A DNA stretch of 64,000 nt from Sphingomonas sp. (GCF_017744835.1 NZ_JAGIAM010000001.1:806001-870000), one strand, 5' to 3'. Positions 33,728-43,228 are shown, numbered from the stretch's first letter. Notes: a model not told the origin generated them from the letters alone. Program-made: numbers and translations.

Positions 33728-34405
33728 TCAGAGCGCCGGCCGCCGGTCGAGCGCGCGGCCCAGCGCGACGAACAGATAGATCATCGGCGGCACCAGCACG
33801 ATCGAGAGCACCACCTTAGTGAGCATCTGGCCGACGAGCAGCTCGCCGATCGGGAAGACGCCGTAGAAGGCGATGGTCACGAAGATCAGCGTGTCCGCCA
33901 CCTGGCTCAGCACGCTGGCGACCGCCGCGCGCAGCCACAGCAGCCGCCCGCCGCCCTGGCGCAGCGCGCTGAAGATGGTGACGTTGAGCAGCTGCGAGAT
34001 GCCATAGGCCACGATCCCGCCCAGCCAGATTCGCGGCGTGCCCGACATCATCAGCGCAAAGGCCTCGCGCCGCTCGGGGTCCATGCTCGGCGACGAGGGA
34101 AGCCCCAGCACGAGCAACGAGAGCAGCACCGACGTGATCAGCGGCACGAAGCCGAACACCACCAGCTTGCTCGCGATCCCGCGCCCGTGGAGCTCGGCGA
34201 CGGCGCTCGACACCGAGACCAGCAGCAGGAAGGCAAAGATGCCCGCCTCGACAGCCAGCGGCCCCACGCCCAGCCAGTTTCCGATCTCCGACACCGGGCC
34301 GAGCGACACCTGCTTGTTGCCGAGCACGCCTGCGATGCAGACCATGCCGCCGTAGAAGATCGAGAGGAAGAAGAGCGATCGCGTGATCTGGGGACGGGTT
34401 TCCAT
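33728..34405 (-). CDS. Queuosine precursor transporter (YhhQ/QPTR family)
   Basis: 225 residues with six predicted membrane helices. The N-terminal [43 protein letters not shown] and the central [22 protein letters not shown] are the COG1738 signatures. Relatives import preQ0 or preQ1. This fits the nearby GluQRS, which acts on queuosine-modified tRNA. No preQ1 riboswitch was recognised in the 155-bp divergent region shared with nupC. Confidence 0.87.
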   Translation of the reverse strand: METRPQITRSLFFLSIFYGGMVCIAGVLGNKQVSLGPVSEIGNWLGVGPLAVEAGIFAFLLLVSVSSAVAELHGRGIASKLVVFGFVPLITSVLLSLLVLGLPSSPSMDPERREAFALMMSGTPRIWLGGIVAYGISQLLNVTIFSALRQGGGRLLWLRAAVASVLSQVADTLIFVTIAFYGVFPIGELLVGQMLTKVVLSIVLVPPMIYLFVALGRALDRRPAL

Positions 34406-34560
34406 CGGCGGACGCTAGCGGCAAAGCCGCCGCAGAGACAAGGGGAGACAGGGGGCCCGCGCCTACGCACGAATCCTGCGCTGGCGCGATTCCAAGCAGC
34501 GTGTATGGTCCCGCCTTTCGCCGGAAGAGAGTCCGGCTTTGGGGCGCGACTGAAAAGCGG

Positions 34561-35859
34561 ATGACTCACTTCCCGATCGGCATTCTGGGTATTTTGGCGA
34601 TTCTCGGCATCGCCTTCGTTCTGTCGAACAACAAGCGCGCGATCCGGCTGCGCGTCGTCGGTGCCGCCTTCGCGCTCCAGGCGGGCATCGCGTTCCTGGT
34701 GCTGCGCACGGACTGGGGCCGCGCGGCGCTGCACGCGCTCTCCAACGGCGTCTCGGCGCTGCTCGGCTATGCCGGCGCCGGCACCAGCTTCCTGTTCGGC
34801 CCCCTCGCCACGCCAGAGCTCGGCGGCCAGAGCTTCGCGATCGCGGCGCTGCCGGTGATCATCTTCTTCGCCGCGCTGGTGTCGATCCTCTACCATCTCG
34901 GCGTGATGCAGTTCGTCATCCGCTGGATCGGCGGCGGCATCGAGAAGGTGGTGGGCACCACCAAGGTCGAATCGCTGTGCGCGGCGGCCAACATCTTCGT
35001 CGGCCAGAGCGAATCGCCGCTGGTGATCCGCCCCTATCTGGCGCGGCTCACGCCCTCGCAGCTCTTCGCGGTGATGAGCGTGGGCATGGCCGGCGTCGCG
35101 GGCACGATCCTCGCCGCCTATGCCAGCCTGCTCGGCCCGGCCTCGCTCCCCTATCTCCTCGCCGCCTCGTTCATGGCCGCCCCCGGCGGGCTGCTGATGG
35201 CCAAGATCATCATGCCCGACGAGATCGCGCCGGCAAACGGCGACCTGCCGCTCGGCGACGATGCCGAGGAGGAAGCGATCAAGGTCGCCGAGCATGATCT
35301 GGAGGAAGAGCGCGCCGCCAATCTGATCATGGCCGCGGCCACCGGTGCCTCGACCGGCGTCAAGATCGCGGTCGCGGTCGGCGCGATGGTGCTCGCCTTC
35401 GTCGCGCTCGTCGCGCTCGCCAATGGGCTGCTCGGCGGCGTCGGCAACTGGATCTACGGCCTCAGCGGCCATGCCGCCTGGGCGGCCTGGTTCGCCGACC
35501 TGAGCTTCCAGAAGATCATCGGCACGCTCTTCGCGCCGGTCATGTATCTGCTCGGCATTCCCTGGCACGAAGCGATCGAGGCGGGCGGCCTGTTCGGCAC
35601 CAAGATGGTGCTCAACGAATTCGTCGCCTTCATCGAGCTCGGCAAGCTGACCGACCTCGGTCCGCGCACCGTCGCGATCGTCACCTTCGCGCTGTGCGGC
35701 TTCGCCAATTTCAGCTCGATCGCGATCCAGATGGCGGCGACCGGAAGCCTGGCCCCCAACCAGCGCCCGATGATCGCCAGGCTCGGCATCCGCGCGCTGA
35801 TCGCCGGCAGCCTCGCCAACCTGATGAGCGCGGCGCTGGCGGGGCTGCTGCTGCCGTAG
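34561..35859 (+). CDS. Concentrative nucleoside transporter (NupC/CNT family)
   Basis: 432 residues with about ten spans. The Nucleos_tra2_N, gate and Nucleos_tra2_C regions are visible: [29 protein letters not shown] (split here as [16 protein letters not shown] and [14 protein letters not shown]), [16 protein letters not shown], and [24 protein letters not shown] and NEFVA are the nucleoside-binding motifs. It takes up nucleosides using an ion gradient. The ATG at 34561 is chosen; a longer frame from 34501 lacks family similarity. The stop is 14 bp before a multi-hairpin repeat. Confidence 0.9.
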   Translation: MTHFPIGILGILAILGIAFVLSNNKRAIRLRVVGAAFALQAGIAFLVLRTDWGRAALHALSNGVSALLGYAGAGTSFLFGPLATPELGGQSFAIAALPVIIFFAALVSILYHLGVMQFVIRWIGGGIEKVVGTTKVESLCAAANIFVGQSESPLVIRPYLARLTPSQLFAVMSVGMAGVAGTILAAYASLLGPASLPYLLAASFMAAPGGLLMAKIIMPDEIAPANGDLPLGDDAEEEAIKVAEHDLEEERAANLIMAAATGASTGVKIAVAVGAMVLAFVALVALANGLLGGVGNWIYGLSGHAAWAAWFADLSFQKIIGTLFAPVMYLLGIPWHEAIEAGGLFGTKMVLNEFVAFIELGKLTDLGPRTVAIVTFALCGFANFSSIAIQMAATGSLAPNQRPMIARLGIRALIAGSLANLMSAALAGLLLP

Positions 35860-35873
35860 TCTCGCCACCAAAA

Positions 35874-36024
35874 CTCCCCTCCCTGAAAGGGAGGGGTCGG
35901 GGGTGGGTGCGCGCGTCCGCGCGCTCAGGAAGACTCGAAGCGACCCGATGAAAGCGCCCCGCGAGGCATCGAGCCTCGCCCGGCGCTGAACCCGCCCTAG
36001 CCCCTCCCTGCAGGCAGGGAGGGG
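35874..36024. repeat. Multi-hairpin repeat element, copy B
   Basis: A 151-bp element. Left hairpin CCCCTCCCT-GAA-AGGGAGGGG (35876-35896) is identical to copy A at 13.8 kb. The middle hairpin GCGAGGC-ATCGA-GCCTCGC (35961-35979) has the same loop as copy A. The right hairpin is CCCCTCCCTG-CAGG-CAGGGAGGGG (36001-36024). It fills the gap between the convergent nupC and GT2 genes and may stop transcription from both sides. Confidence 0.78.
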
Positions 36025-36040
36025 AATAGAGGTGAGAAGC

Positions 36041-37069
36041 TCACCCCTCCGCCACCTCGTGCCGGAAGGTCTGCGGCGAGACGCTGACTTCGCCCGAATC
36101 CTCGGAGCGATAGCCGAGCGAGGCGTGGCCCTTCACCGGGCCCGCGACGTCGGCGACCAGATAGAGCGGGCGGCGCTTGGACTCGACATAGAGCCGGCCG
36201 AGATATTCGCCGATCATGCCGAGCACGAACATCTGCACCGCGCCCAGCACCACCACCACCAGCATCAGCGAGGTCCAACCGGGGATCGCGCGGCCGATCA
36301 GCCAGCCGCCGACGATATAAAGCACGAGCAGCGCCGAGGCGGCGGTCAGCAGCAGCCCAACATGGCTGGCGAAGCGCAGCGGCGCGGTCGAGAAGCCCGT
36401 GATCGCGTCGAGCGCGAAGCGGATCATCTTGCCGAGCGGATATTTGGTCTCTCCCGCGTGGCGTTCGTGCCGGTCATAGGGGAAGGGCACCTGCTTGAAC
36501 CCCACCCAGGCGACCATCCCGCGAATGAAGCGCGCCTGTTCGGGGAGCGACAGGAAGGCGTCGAGCGCGCGCCGGGTCATCAGCCGGAAATCGCCGGTGT
36601 CGAGCGGGATCGGCGTGTCGGTGATCCGGTCGAGCATGCGATAGAAGATCACGGCGGTGATCTTCTTGAAGATCGTCTCGCCCTCGCGCTTGCGGCGCAC
36701 CGCATAGACCACGTCGGCGCCCTGGCTGCGCATCGCCGCGCGCATGTCGCTCAGCAGCTCGGGCGGGTCCTGCAGGTCCGCGTCGATGATCAGGATCTCC
36801 TCGCCCGCGCACAGGTCCAGCCCCGCCGTCAGCGCGAGCTGGTGCCCGTGGTTGCGCGAGAGGTTGATCGCGACGAGGCGCGGGTCGCCCTCGGACAGGC
36901 GCTGCATCACCCTCCAGCTCGCGTCGCGCGAGCCGTCGTTGATCAGGACGATCTCATAATCCTCGCCCACCGCCGCCTTGGCCGCCGCCGAGACGCGCGC
37001 GTGGAGCATCTCCAGGCACCCCTCCTCGTTGTAGCAGGGGACGACGATCGATAGCTTGGGCCGCTTCAT
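36041..37069 (-). CDS. Glycosyltransferase family 2, GtrB/DPM type
   Basis: 342 residues. The GT-A domain starts LSIVVPCYNEEGCLEMLHAR, with the DxD at IIDADLQDPPELL and MRAAMRSQGADVVYAVRRKR typical of polyprenyl-phosphate sugar synthases. Two C-terminal membrane helices (about 232-255 and 265-290) are followed by EYLGRLYVESKRRPLYLV. Expected reaction is transfer of a sugar from UDP- or GDP-sugar to undecaprenyl phosphate on the inner face of the membrane. It may supply the GtrA flippase or GT-C-type enzymes elsewhere in the window. Confidence 0.9.
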   Translation of the reverse strand: MKRPKLSIVVPCYNEEGCLEMLHARVSAAAKAAVGEDYEIVLINDGSRDASWRVMQRLSEGDPRLVAINLSRNHGHQLALTAGLDLCAGEEILIIDADLQDPPELLSDMRAAMRSQGADVVYAVRRKREGETIFKKITAVIFYRMLDRITDTPIPLDTGDFRLMTRRALDAFLSLPEQARFIRGMVAWVGFKQVPFPYDRHERHAGETKYPLGKMIRFALDAITGFSTAPLRFASHVGLLLTAASALLVLYIVGGWLIGRAIPGWTSLMLVVVVLGAVQMFVLGMIGEYLGRLYVESKRRPLYLVADVAGPVKGHASLGYRSEDSGEVSVSPQTFRHEVAEG

Positions 37070-37144
37070 AGGGCGGGGTGTCTAGCGCCGTCCGTGTTCG
37101 GCGTCGAGGCGGGTTGCCTCCCTCTCCTCCGGCTCCCACTCTTT

Positions 37145-37227
37145 CGTCATCCCCGCGAAGGCGGGGACCCAGGAATCACGAGCGATGTCCGCTGTGGCTC
37201 TGGCTCCCCGCCTTCGCGGGGATGACG
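37145..37227. repeat. 23-bp perfect inverted repeat (REP-like pair)
   Basis: The left arm (37145-37167) starts CGTCATCCCCGCGAAGGCGG, and the right arm (37205-37227) is its exact reverse complement, with a 37-base spacer. Each arm also folds on itself (CCCCGC-GAAG-GCGGGG). The arm resembles short palindromic units dispersed in many proteobacterial genomes. It lies just after the HerA-like gene, upstream of the GT2 gene. A single-arm relative lies at 59653-59670. Confidence 0.8.
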
Positions 37228-37244
37228 ATATGGTTATGCGGAGG

Positions 37245-38705
37245 TCAGCCCGCGTCCGAGGGCTGCGTCGTCCACCCCAGCCGCGGGATGGTGATCGAGC
37301 GCTTGCCGGCCAGGTCGACCCGCGTCACGAACAGCTCGCGGCTCTCGATATAGCTGAGCAGCCGGCGCACGCGGCCGAGCGAGCTGGTGCCATAGGTCGC
37401 GGCGATCTCGGCGTCGCTCGGGCAGGGCTCGCCTTCGCGCGCGGCGCGGGCGATCAGCAGGAACGGCCCCAGCATGTCATCGGGCAGCGCGCGCGCGGCC
37501 TCCAGCGCCTGTGCCCATTCCGCATCGGGGTCGCCGTGGATGCCCGCCCGTGCCGCCGAAAGCCGGCGGACGAAGCCTGACAGGTCGAGCGGCGGCCGCG
37601 CCAGCCCCACCATCCGGCAGCGCACCAGGAAATCCTGATAGAGCACCGAGGGCGAGCGATAGGTCGAGTCCGCGTCCTCGACGATGTCGCGCAGCACGTC
37701 GGCGATCCGGGCGGCGGCCTCTTCCGGCTCCATCTCGGGCGGCGCTTCGACGGGCGCCGGCGTCGAACGCGCGAGCGCCTCGATCAGCCGTTCGGATGCG
37801 GCCTGCGGCGCGACCTGCACCGGCGGCGGCGCGGGCGGCGTCCAGCTCGGCTCGGCGGGGGCGAGCAGCAGGTCCTTGAGGTCCTCGGTCGGCGCCTCGG
37901 GGAGCGGGGTGAGCTTGGGGCTCGAGCTGCGCGCGCTGGTCTCGACCGCGCCGATCTGCACCGACAGCGGCCGGCGCGACACCGCGGGGCCGAGCGCGAG
38001 GAAATGCCCGCGCTGCAGGTCACGGATCGATTCGGCCTGGCGCCGCTCCATGCCGAGCAGGTCGGCGGCACGCGCCATGTCGATGTCGAGGAAGGTGCGC
38101 CCCATCAGGAAGTTCGAGGCCTCGGCCGCGACATTCTTGGCGAGCTTGGCGAGCCGCTGGGTCGCGATCACGCCGGCGAGCCCGCGCTTGCGGCCGCGGC
38201 ACATCAGATTGGTCATCGCCGAGAGCGAGGCGCGCCGCACGTCCTCGGCCACTTCGCCGCCGCCCGCGGGTGCGAACAGCTGCGCCTCGTCGACCACGAC
38301 CAGCGCCGGATACCAATGGTCGCGCGGCGCATCGAAAAGCCCGTTGAGGAACGCGGCGGCGCATTTCATCTGCCCCTCGGCCTCCAGCCCCTCGAGGCTG
38401 AGCACCACCGAAGCGCGGTGTTCGCGGATTCGCGATGCGAAGCGGATCACGTCGCGCTCGCTATGCTCCGAAGCCTCGATCGCGAGATGGCCGTAGCGAT
38501 CGCCCAAAGTGACGAAGTCGCCCTCGGGGTCGATCACCACCTGCTGGACATGACCCGCGGACTGTTCGAGCAGCCGGCGCAGCAGGTGCGACTTTCCCGA
38601 GCCCGAATTGCCCTGGACGAGCAGACGGGTGGCGAGCAATTCCTCGAGATCCATCGACACGGGCGCCCCACCCGTGTCCTTCCCCATTTCAACCCGGACC
38701 GTCAT
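37245..38705 (-). CDS. HerA-like ATPase (DUF87 domain)
   Basis: 486 residues. The ATPase has Walker A GNSGSGKSH (32-40), Walker B VVVDEAQLF (around D139-E140), and NLMCRGRKRGLAGVIATQRLAKL with arginine residues typical of FtsK-HerA enzymes. A Pro/Ala-rich linker (about 275-345) leads to a C-terminal winged-helix-like segment (about 375-480). HerA family members translocate DNA, often with NurA, but no nuclease partner is adjacent here. It is divergent from recQ with 137 bp between starts, so a DNA-repair role is a reasonable inference. Confidence 0.82.
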   Translation of the reverse strand: MTVRVEMGKDTGGAPVSMDLEELLATRLLVQGNSGSGKSHLLRRLLEQSAGHVQQVVIDPEGDFVTLGDRYGHLAIEASEHSERDVIRFASRIREHRASVVLSLEGLEAEGQMKCAAAFLNGLFDAPRDHWYPALVVVDEAQLFAPAGGGEVAEDVRRASLSAMTNLMCRGRKRGLAGVIATQRLAKLAKNVAAEASNFLMGRTFLDIDMARAADLLGMERRQAESIRDLQRGHFLALGPAVSRRPLSVQIGAVETSARSSSPKLTPLPEAPTEDLKDLLLAPAEPSWTPPAPPPVQVAPQAASERLIEALARSTPAPVEAPPEMEPEEAAARIADVLRDIVEDADSTYRSPSVLYQDFLVRCRMVGLARPPLDLSGFVRRLSAARAGIHGDPDAEWAQALEAARALPDDMLGPFLLIARAAREGEPCPSDAEIAATYGTSSLGRVRRLLSYIESRELFVTRVDLAGKRSITIPRLGWTTQPSDAG

Positions 38706-38842
38706 TCGCCCCTGCTTTGGCGGATCGGGGGCTTGGGGTTCAAGCTTCGAGTGGATCGGTCTGCCGAAAGCCTGTGGATGGAACGGCTCCGTCCGCCCCT
38801 ATGGCCTCGACACCACCCCTTCGCCTTCCCTAACGAAGCCTC

Positions 38843-40621
38843 GTGCACGATCCGCTCGACATCCTCCGCAAGACCTTCGGCTTCGCCGATTTCCGCGGCG
38901 TTCAGCGCCAGGTGGTCGATCGCGTGATGGCGGGCGCCAACACCCTCGCGGTGATGCCCACTGGCGCTGGCAAGTCGCTCTGCTACCAGGTGCCCGCCCA
39001 GGCGCTCGACGGCACCTGCGTGGTCGTCTCGCCGCTGATCGCGCTGATGCACGACCAGCTCCGCGCCGCCGAGGCCGTGGGCATCCGCGCGGCGACGCTC
39101 ACCAGCGTCGACGAGAATCGCGAGGAGACGATCGACCGTTTCCGCGCCGGCCAGCTCGACTTGCTCTACGTCGCGCCCGAGCGCGCCTCGAACGACGGCT
39201 TCCGCCGGCTGCTCGAAAGCACGCGGCTGAGCCTCTTCGCGATCGACGAGGCGCACTGCGTCTCCGAATGGGGGCACGACTTCCGCCCCGACTATCGCCT
39301 GCTCCGCCCACTGCTCGACCATTTCGCGCAGGTCCCGCGGCTCGCGCTCACTGCCACCGCCGACGCCCACACCCGCGCCGACATCCTCGACCAGCTCGGA
39401 ATCCCGCAGGACGGGCTGATCGTCGCCGGCTTCGACCGGCCCAACATCCGCTATCTGATCAGCCCGCGCGAGAACACGACCCGCCAGGTGATCGACCTGA
39501 TCGCCGAGCAGCCCGGTCCCGGCATCGTCTATGCCCAGACGCGCACCGGGGTGGAGAAGCTCGCCGAGAAGCTCGCCGCCGAGACCGGCCGCCCGGTGCT
39601 CCCCTATCATGCCGGGCTCGATCCGGCGGTGCGGCGGCGCAATCAGGCCGCCTTCGTCGCGTCCGAGGACATGGTGATCGTCGCCACCGTCGCCTTCGGT
39701 ATGGGGATCGACAAGCCCGACGTCCGCTTCGTCGCCCATGCCGGGCTGCCCAAGTCGATCGAGGCCTATTATCAGGAGACCGGCCGCGCCGGACGCGACG
39801 GCGATCCTTCGGTCGCGCATCTCTTCTGGGGCGCCGACGATTTCGCCCGCGCGCGCCAGCGGATCGGCGAAGTCGAGCCCGCGCGCCAGCCGGGCGAGCG
39901 CACTCGCCTCAATGCCCTCGGCGCGCTGGTCGAGACCGCCGGCTGCCGGCGTCGTATCCTGCTCCGCCACTTCGGCGAGGACGCGCCCGAGAATTGCGGC
40001 AATTGCGACAATTGCCTGCACCCGCCCGCCGCGGTCGACGCCACCGTCACTGCGCAGAAATTCCTCTCGGCGGTGTTCCGCACCGGCATGATGTTCGGCG
40101 TCGGCTACATCGAGTCGATCCTGCTCGGCCAGTCGAGCGAGCGCAGCCTGATGAACGGGCACGAGGCGCTGTCGGTGTTCGGCATCGTCGACGGCGACGA
40201 AGCGGCGCTGCTCAAGCCGGTCGCGCGCGCGCTGCTGCTGCGCGATGCGCTGCGCGCCAATGCGCATGGCGGGCTCGAGTTCGGCCCCGGCGCGCGGCCG
40301 ATCCTCAAGGGCGAGGCCGACCTCAAGCTGGTGCTGCCGCCCAGGCGCGAGCGCCGCAGCCGGCGCGGGCGGACCGGGGGCGACAATCCGGTCGGCAACC
40401 CGCTGTTCGAGGCACTGCGCGCCAAGCGCCGCGAGATCGCGCAGGAGACCGGGCTGCCGCCCTATGTGATCTTCCACGATTCGGTGCTGCGCGACATGGC
40501 GCTGAGCCGCCCGGCGAGCCTTGCCGAGCTCGGCCGCATCTCGGGCGTCGGCGCGCGAAAGCTCGACGCCTATGGCGCCGCCTTCCTCCAGATCATCCGC
40601 GAGGCCCCGCCAGCGAACTGA
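38843..40621 (+). CDS. recQ: ATP-dependent DNA helicase RecQ
   Basis: 592 residues. A 3'-to-5' helicase of recombination and fork repair. Walker A MPTGAGKSLCYQ (38-49), DEAH box in FAIDEAHCVSEWGHDFRPDY (about 131), and motif VI YYQETGRAGRDG are visible. The RQC zinc site is ENCGNCDNCL near residue 384, and the C-terminal HRDC domain contains VIFHDSVLRDMA and ISGVGARKLDAYG. The start is GTG 38843. Slightly shorter than E. coli RecQ (about 610). It is divergent from the HerA-like ATPase. Confidence 0.95.
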   Translation: MHDPLDILRKTFGFADFRGVQRQVVDRVMAGANTLAVMPTGAGKSLCYQVPAQALDGTCVVVSPLIALMHDQLRAAEAVGIRAATLTSVDENREETIDRFRAGQLDLLYVAPERASNDGFRRLLESTRLSLFAIDEAHCVSEWGHDFRPDYRLLRPLLDHFAQVPRLALTATADAHTRADILDQLGIPQDGLIVAGFDRPNIRYLISPRENTTRQVIDLIAEQPGPGIVYAQTRTGVEKLAEKLAAETGRPVLPYHAGLDPAVRRRNQAAFVASEDMVIVATVAFGMGIDKPDVRFVAHAGLPKSIEAYYQETGRAGRDGDPSVAHLFWGADDFARARQRIGEVEPARQPGERTRLNALGALVETAGCRRRILLRHFGEDAPENCGNCDNCLHPPAAVDATVTAQKFLSAVFRTGMMFGVGYIESILLGQSSERSLMNGHEALSVFGIVDGDEAALLKPVARALLLRDALRANAHGGLEFGPGARPILKGEADLKLVLPPRRERRSRRGRTGGDNPVGNPLFEALRAKRREIAQETGLPPYVIFHDSVLRDMALSRPASLAELGRISGVGARKLDAYGAAFLQIIREAPPAN

Positions 40622-40636
40622 CGGAGCCCCCGGGGC

Positions 40637-40915
40637 TCACATGTGGTTGGCGACCTGGTTCTCGATCCGCGCGTCGTCCTGGTCGTCGGCGCGATCGGCC
40701 GCGGCGTCGGCGGCGTCCTCGATATTGTCAGCCTTCGCCTCGAGCGCGTCGTGCAGCTGGTCGTTGTTCGTCGCATCGGCCTGCGCTTCGAGCGCATCGG
40801 CCTGGTTCTCGCCGGCCGCCTCGATATTCGCCGCCGCGCGATCGTCGGCGCCGCCGCCGCACGCGCCCAGCGCGAGCAGACCCGCCGCGCATGCGGCCTT
40901 CACCAGAATCTTCAT
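40637..40915 (-). CDS. Small Ala/Asp/Glu-rich lipoprotein
   Basis: 92 residues. The lipobox LGAC (16-19) gives a lipid-modified Cys19 after MKILVKAACAAGLLA. The mature part has no hydrophobic segment and is about half Ala, Asp and Glu, with repeats such as IEAAGENQ, LEAQADATN and LEAKADNIED that would form a helix or coiled coil. The start ATG has AGGGGA 7 bp upstream. I do not recognise a named family. It follows the S41 lipoprotein on the same strand (89 bp gap). Confidence 0.75.
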   Translation of the reverse strand: MKILVKAACAAGLLALGACGGGADDRAAANIEAAGENQADALEAQADATNNDQLHDALEAKADNIEDAADAAADRADDQDDARIENQVANHM

Positions 40916-41004
40916 TGCTGTCCCCTTTTTTTCGCGGTTCCCCGGCACGGTACGGCCGGAGCCGCTCCAATCGCCGGGGAACGCCAGAGGTTCCCGCCGA
41001 AGCG

Positions 41005-42459
41005 TCAGAAGGCGCCGGGCACCTCGCGCTGGAGCGTGCTCGGCCGCTCGGGCGCGATCAGCTCGCGCGGGGCCTCGCGCAGCGCGAGCGTCGATTGGCC
41101 CGCCCCGGCGATCGCAGTGCAGCTCCGTCCCGCGAGGAAGTCGAGCGCCGCCTTGGTCGAGGATTCGCGCGGATCGCCCAGCGGATAGTTGATGTCGTCG
41201 CTCGCGCGGCAGCTCGCCTCGACCGTGCCCGAGAGCCCCGAATAATAGCCGCCCTGGTGCGCGCTGTTCTGCACCGCGAGCGCGATCACGCGCAGCCGGT
41301 CGTCGCAGGCGGTGCGGTCGACCGCGATCTGCCCCACCGGCTTGCCATAGGTGTTGGTCCCGACCAGCGCGGCGTTGGCGTGGAGATAGGGGATGAAGGC
41401 ATTGATCACCAGCTCGCTCGCCGAGGCGGTGCCGCCGGTGCCGATGAAGGCGATCCGCGTCGGCGCGACCGATTCGGGCTGCGGCGCGAAATAGCGCGTC
41501 TCGTTGTTCGACGCCTTGGAGGGGCGGAAGACGGTGTAGCTGAACACGTCGGAGCTGGTCCGCCCGCCGCCGAGCAGGTCGCCCATCAGCTCGGCGATCG
41601 AAATGAGCCCGCCGCCATTGTAGCGCAGGTCGACGATCACCTTGCTGACGCCCTGCGCCTTGAACTGCGCGAAGGCCGCGCGCAGCGCCGGGTCGGCGGT
41701 GTTGATGAAGGTGCGCAGGTTGACGTAGCCGACCTTGGTGCCGCCGTCGTCGATCACCTTGGCGCCGTAGCGGCTGGAGACCGGCGTGAGCGCATAGTCG
41801 GCCATCGAAACGCTCACGTCGCGCGTGCCCGCAGCGTCGCGGATGCGCAGCACGCGCGTCGTGCCCACCGCCGAGCCGCCCAGCGCGTTGCTGACGCCGT
41901 TCAGCCCCTCGGCGGCGACGATCGAATCGACCGTGCGCAGGTTGGACGCGCTGGTGCCGATCGCCAGTATCTCGGTGCCGCGGTCGATCCCGGCCGCGAG
42001 CGCCGGCGCGCCTTCGAAAGCCTCGGAGATCCACACGCGCCGCGCGAGGCTGTCCCCGGCCAGGCGGAAGCCATAGCCCGCGCTCGACCCCGAGGAATAA
42101 TAGGCGTTCTCCTCGGCGATCGAGGTCAGATACGTGAAATAGCGATCCTTCTGCTGCGCGCGCGCCGTGGCGGTCAGCCCGTCGATATAGTCCTCGACGG
42201 TCGCGTAGTTCGCGGGATTGAGGCTCGCGGGCAGAAGCTCGGGGAAGAGATACCATTCGTCGAGCTGCTGGCGCGCCCAGTCCTGGCGTTCGCGCAGCGT
42301 GCAGCCGGCCGTGGTCGGCGCAGGCGTCGGCGCGGGCGTCACGCTTCCGCCACCGCCGGTCGGCGGCGCCGAGACCGAGCCGCCGCCACCGCCGCCGCCG
42401 CTGCACGCCGCAAGCATCGCCACCAGCGCCAGCGACGCACCGAACCGCGACTGCTTCAT
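41005..42459 (-). CDS. S41-family serine peptidase, lipoprotein
   Basis: 484 residues. Lipobox LAAC (16-19) puts a lipidated Cys19 at the start, then a Gly-rich and Pro/Thr-rich linker. The N-terminal helical region (about 55-110) is followed by a PDZ-like region (ISEAFEGAPALAAGIDRGTEI) and the tail-specific protease domain. VIVDLRYNGGGLISIAELMG, the catalytic-Ser segment GTGGTASASELVINAF and the general-base Lys in NTYGKPVGQ are visible. Expected role is C-terminal processing of periplasmic proteins at the outer membrane. Shorter than CtpA/Prc. Confidence 0.88.
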   Translation of the reverse strand: MKQSRFGASLALVAMLAACSGGGGGGGSVSAPPTGGGGSVTPAPTPAPTTAGCTLRERQDWARQQLDEWYLFPELLPASLNPANYATVEDYIDGLTATARAQQKDRYFTYLTSIAEENAYYSSGSSAGYGFRLAGDSLARRVWISEAFEGAPALAAGIDRGTEILAIGTSASNLRTVDSIVAAEGLNGVSNALGGSAVGTTRVLRIRDAAGTRDVSVSMADYALTPVSSRYGAKVIDDGGTKVGYVNLRTFINTADPALRAAFAQFKAQGVSKVIVDLRYNGGGLISIAELMGDLLGGGRTSSDVFSYTVFRPSKASNNETRYFAPQPESVAPTRIAFIGTGGTASASELVINAFIPYLHANAALVGTNTYGKPVGQIAVDRTACDDRLRVIALAVQNSAHQGGYYSGLSGTVEASCRASDDINYPLGDPRESSTKAALDFLAGRSCTAIAGAGQSTLALREAPRELIAPERPSTLQREVPGAF

Positions 42460-42529
42460 TCGATTCCTCCCAACCGGATCAACAGCTTGGCACGAGATCG
42501 TCGGCCCGCCAACGCTTTTGCGGATTCGC

Positions 42530-43228
42530 TCAGGCTTCGGCGGGGAGCGCCCAGTCGATCGGCTTCTGCCCGTGCGCCTTCAGGAATTCGTTCGCCCTGG
42601 AGAAATGCCGGCACCCGAAGAAGCCGGTGTGCGCGGAAAGCGGCGAGGGGTGCGGCGCCTTGAGCACCAGATGCCGCCCGCCGCGATCGACCGAATCGAC
42701 GAACGCCGCCTTCTTCTGCGCATGGCTGCCCCAGAGCATGAACACCGCCGGCTCGGGGCGCGCATTGACCAGCCGGATCACCGCGTCGGTGAAGCGCTCC
42801 CAGCCCCGGCCCTGATGCGACGCGGCCATGCCCATCTGCACCGTCAGCACGGCATTGAGCAGCAGCACGCCCTGGCCTGCCCAATGCTCGAGGAAGCCGT
42901 GGCGCGCACGCGGGATGCCCAGGTCGCTCTCCAGCTCCTTGTAGATGTTGACCAGGCTCGGCGGCACGCGCACGCCCGGGCGCACCGAGAAGCACAGGCC
43001 GTGCGCCTGTCTCTCCCCGTGATAGGGGTCCTGCCCCAGGATCACGACCTTGACCTGCTCGAGCGGCGTGAGATCGAGCGCACGGAACCACTCGCCGCCC
43101 GCCGGGAAGATGCGCTTGCCCGCGGCCTTCTCGGCGACGAGGAAGCGCTTCAGCGCTTCCATGTACGGGCTCTCGAACTCGCCCTTCAGCGGCTCGAGCC
43201 AGCTCGGATGCAGCTTGACGTCCCCCAT
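42530..43228 (-). CDS. ung: Uracil-DNA glycosylase (family 1)
   Basis: 232 residues, standard for UNG. It removes uracil from DNA. The water-activating motif GQDPYHG (65-71, Asp67), the stacking Phe region [13 protein letters not shown], the conserved LLLNAVLTV, and the minor-groove loop [13 protein letters not shown] (about 190) are all present. The ATG at 43228 is chosen; a longer frame upstream is not conserved. It is divergent from the GFA and DNA-ligase pair, with 90 bp between starts. Confidence 0.95.
   Translation of the reverse strand: MGDVKLHPSWLEPLKGEFESPYMEALKRFLVAEKAAGKRIFPAGGEWFRALDLTPLEQVKVVILGQDPYHGERQAHGLCFSVRPGVRVPPSLVNIYKELESDLGIPRARHGFLEHWAGQGVLLLNAVLTVQMGMAASHQGRGWERFTDAVIRLVNARPEPAVFMLWGSHAQKKAAFVDSVDRGGRHLVLKAPHPSPLSAHTGFFGCRHFSRANEFLKAHGQKPIDWALPAEA

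Noticed and set aside
33728..34560. preQ1 riboswitch before the queuosine precursor transporter
   Set aside because: No preQ1-type stem-loop and no A-rich tail were recognised in the 155-bp leader region.
37245..38705. Anti-phage defence module built on the HerA-like ATPase
   Set aside because: No SIR2, DUF4297, nuclease or toxin-like partner is adjacent; neighbours are housekeeping genes.
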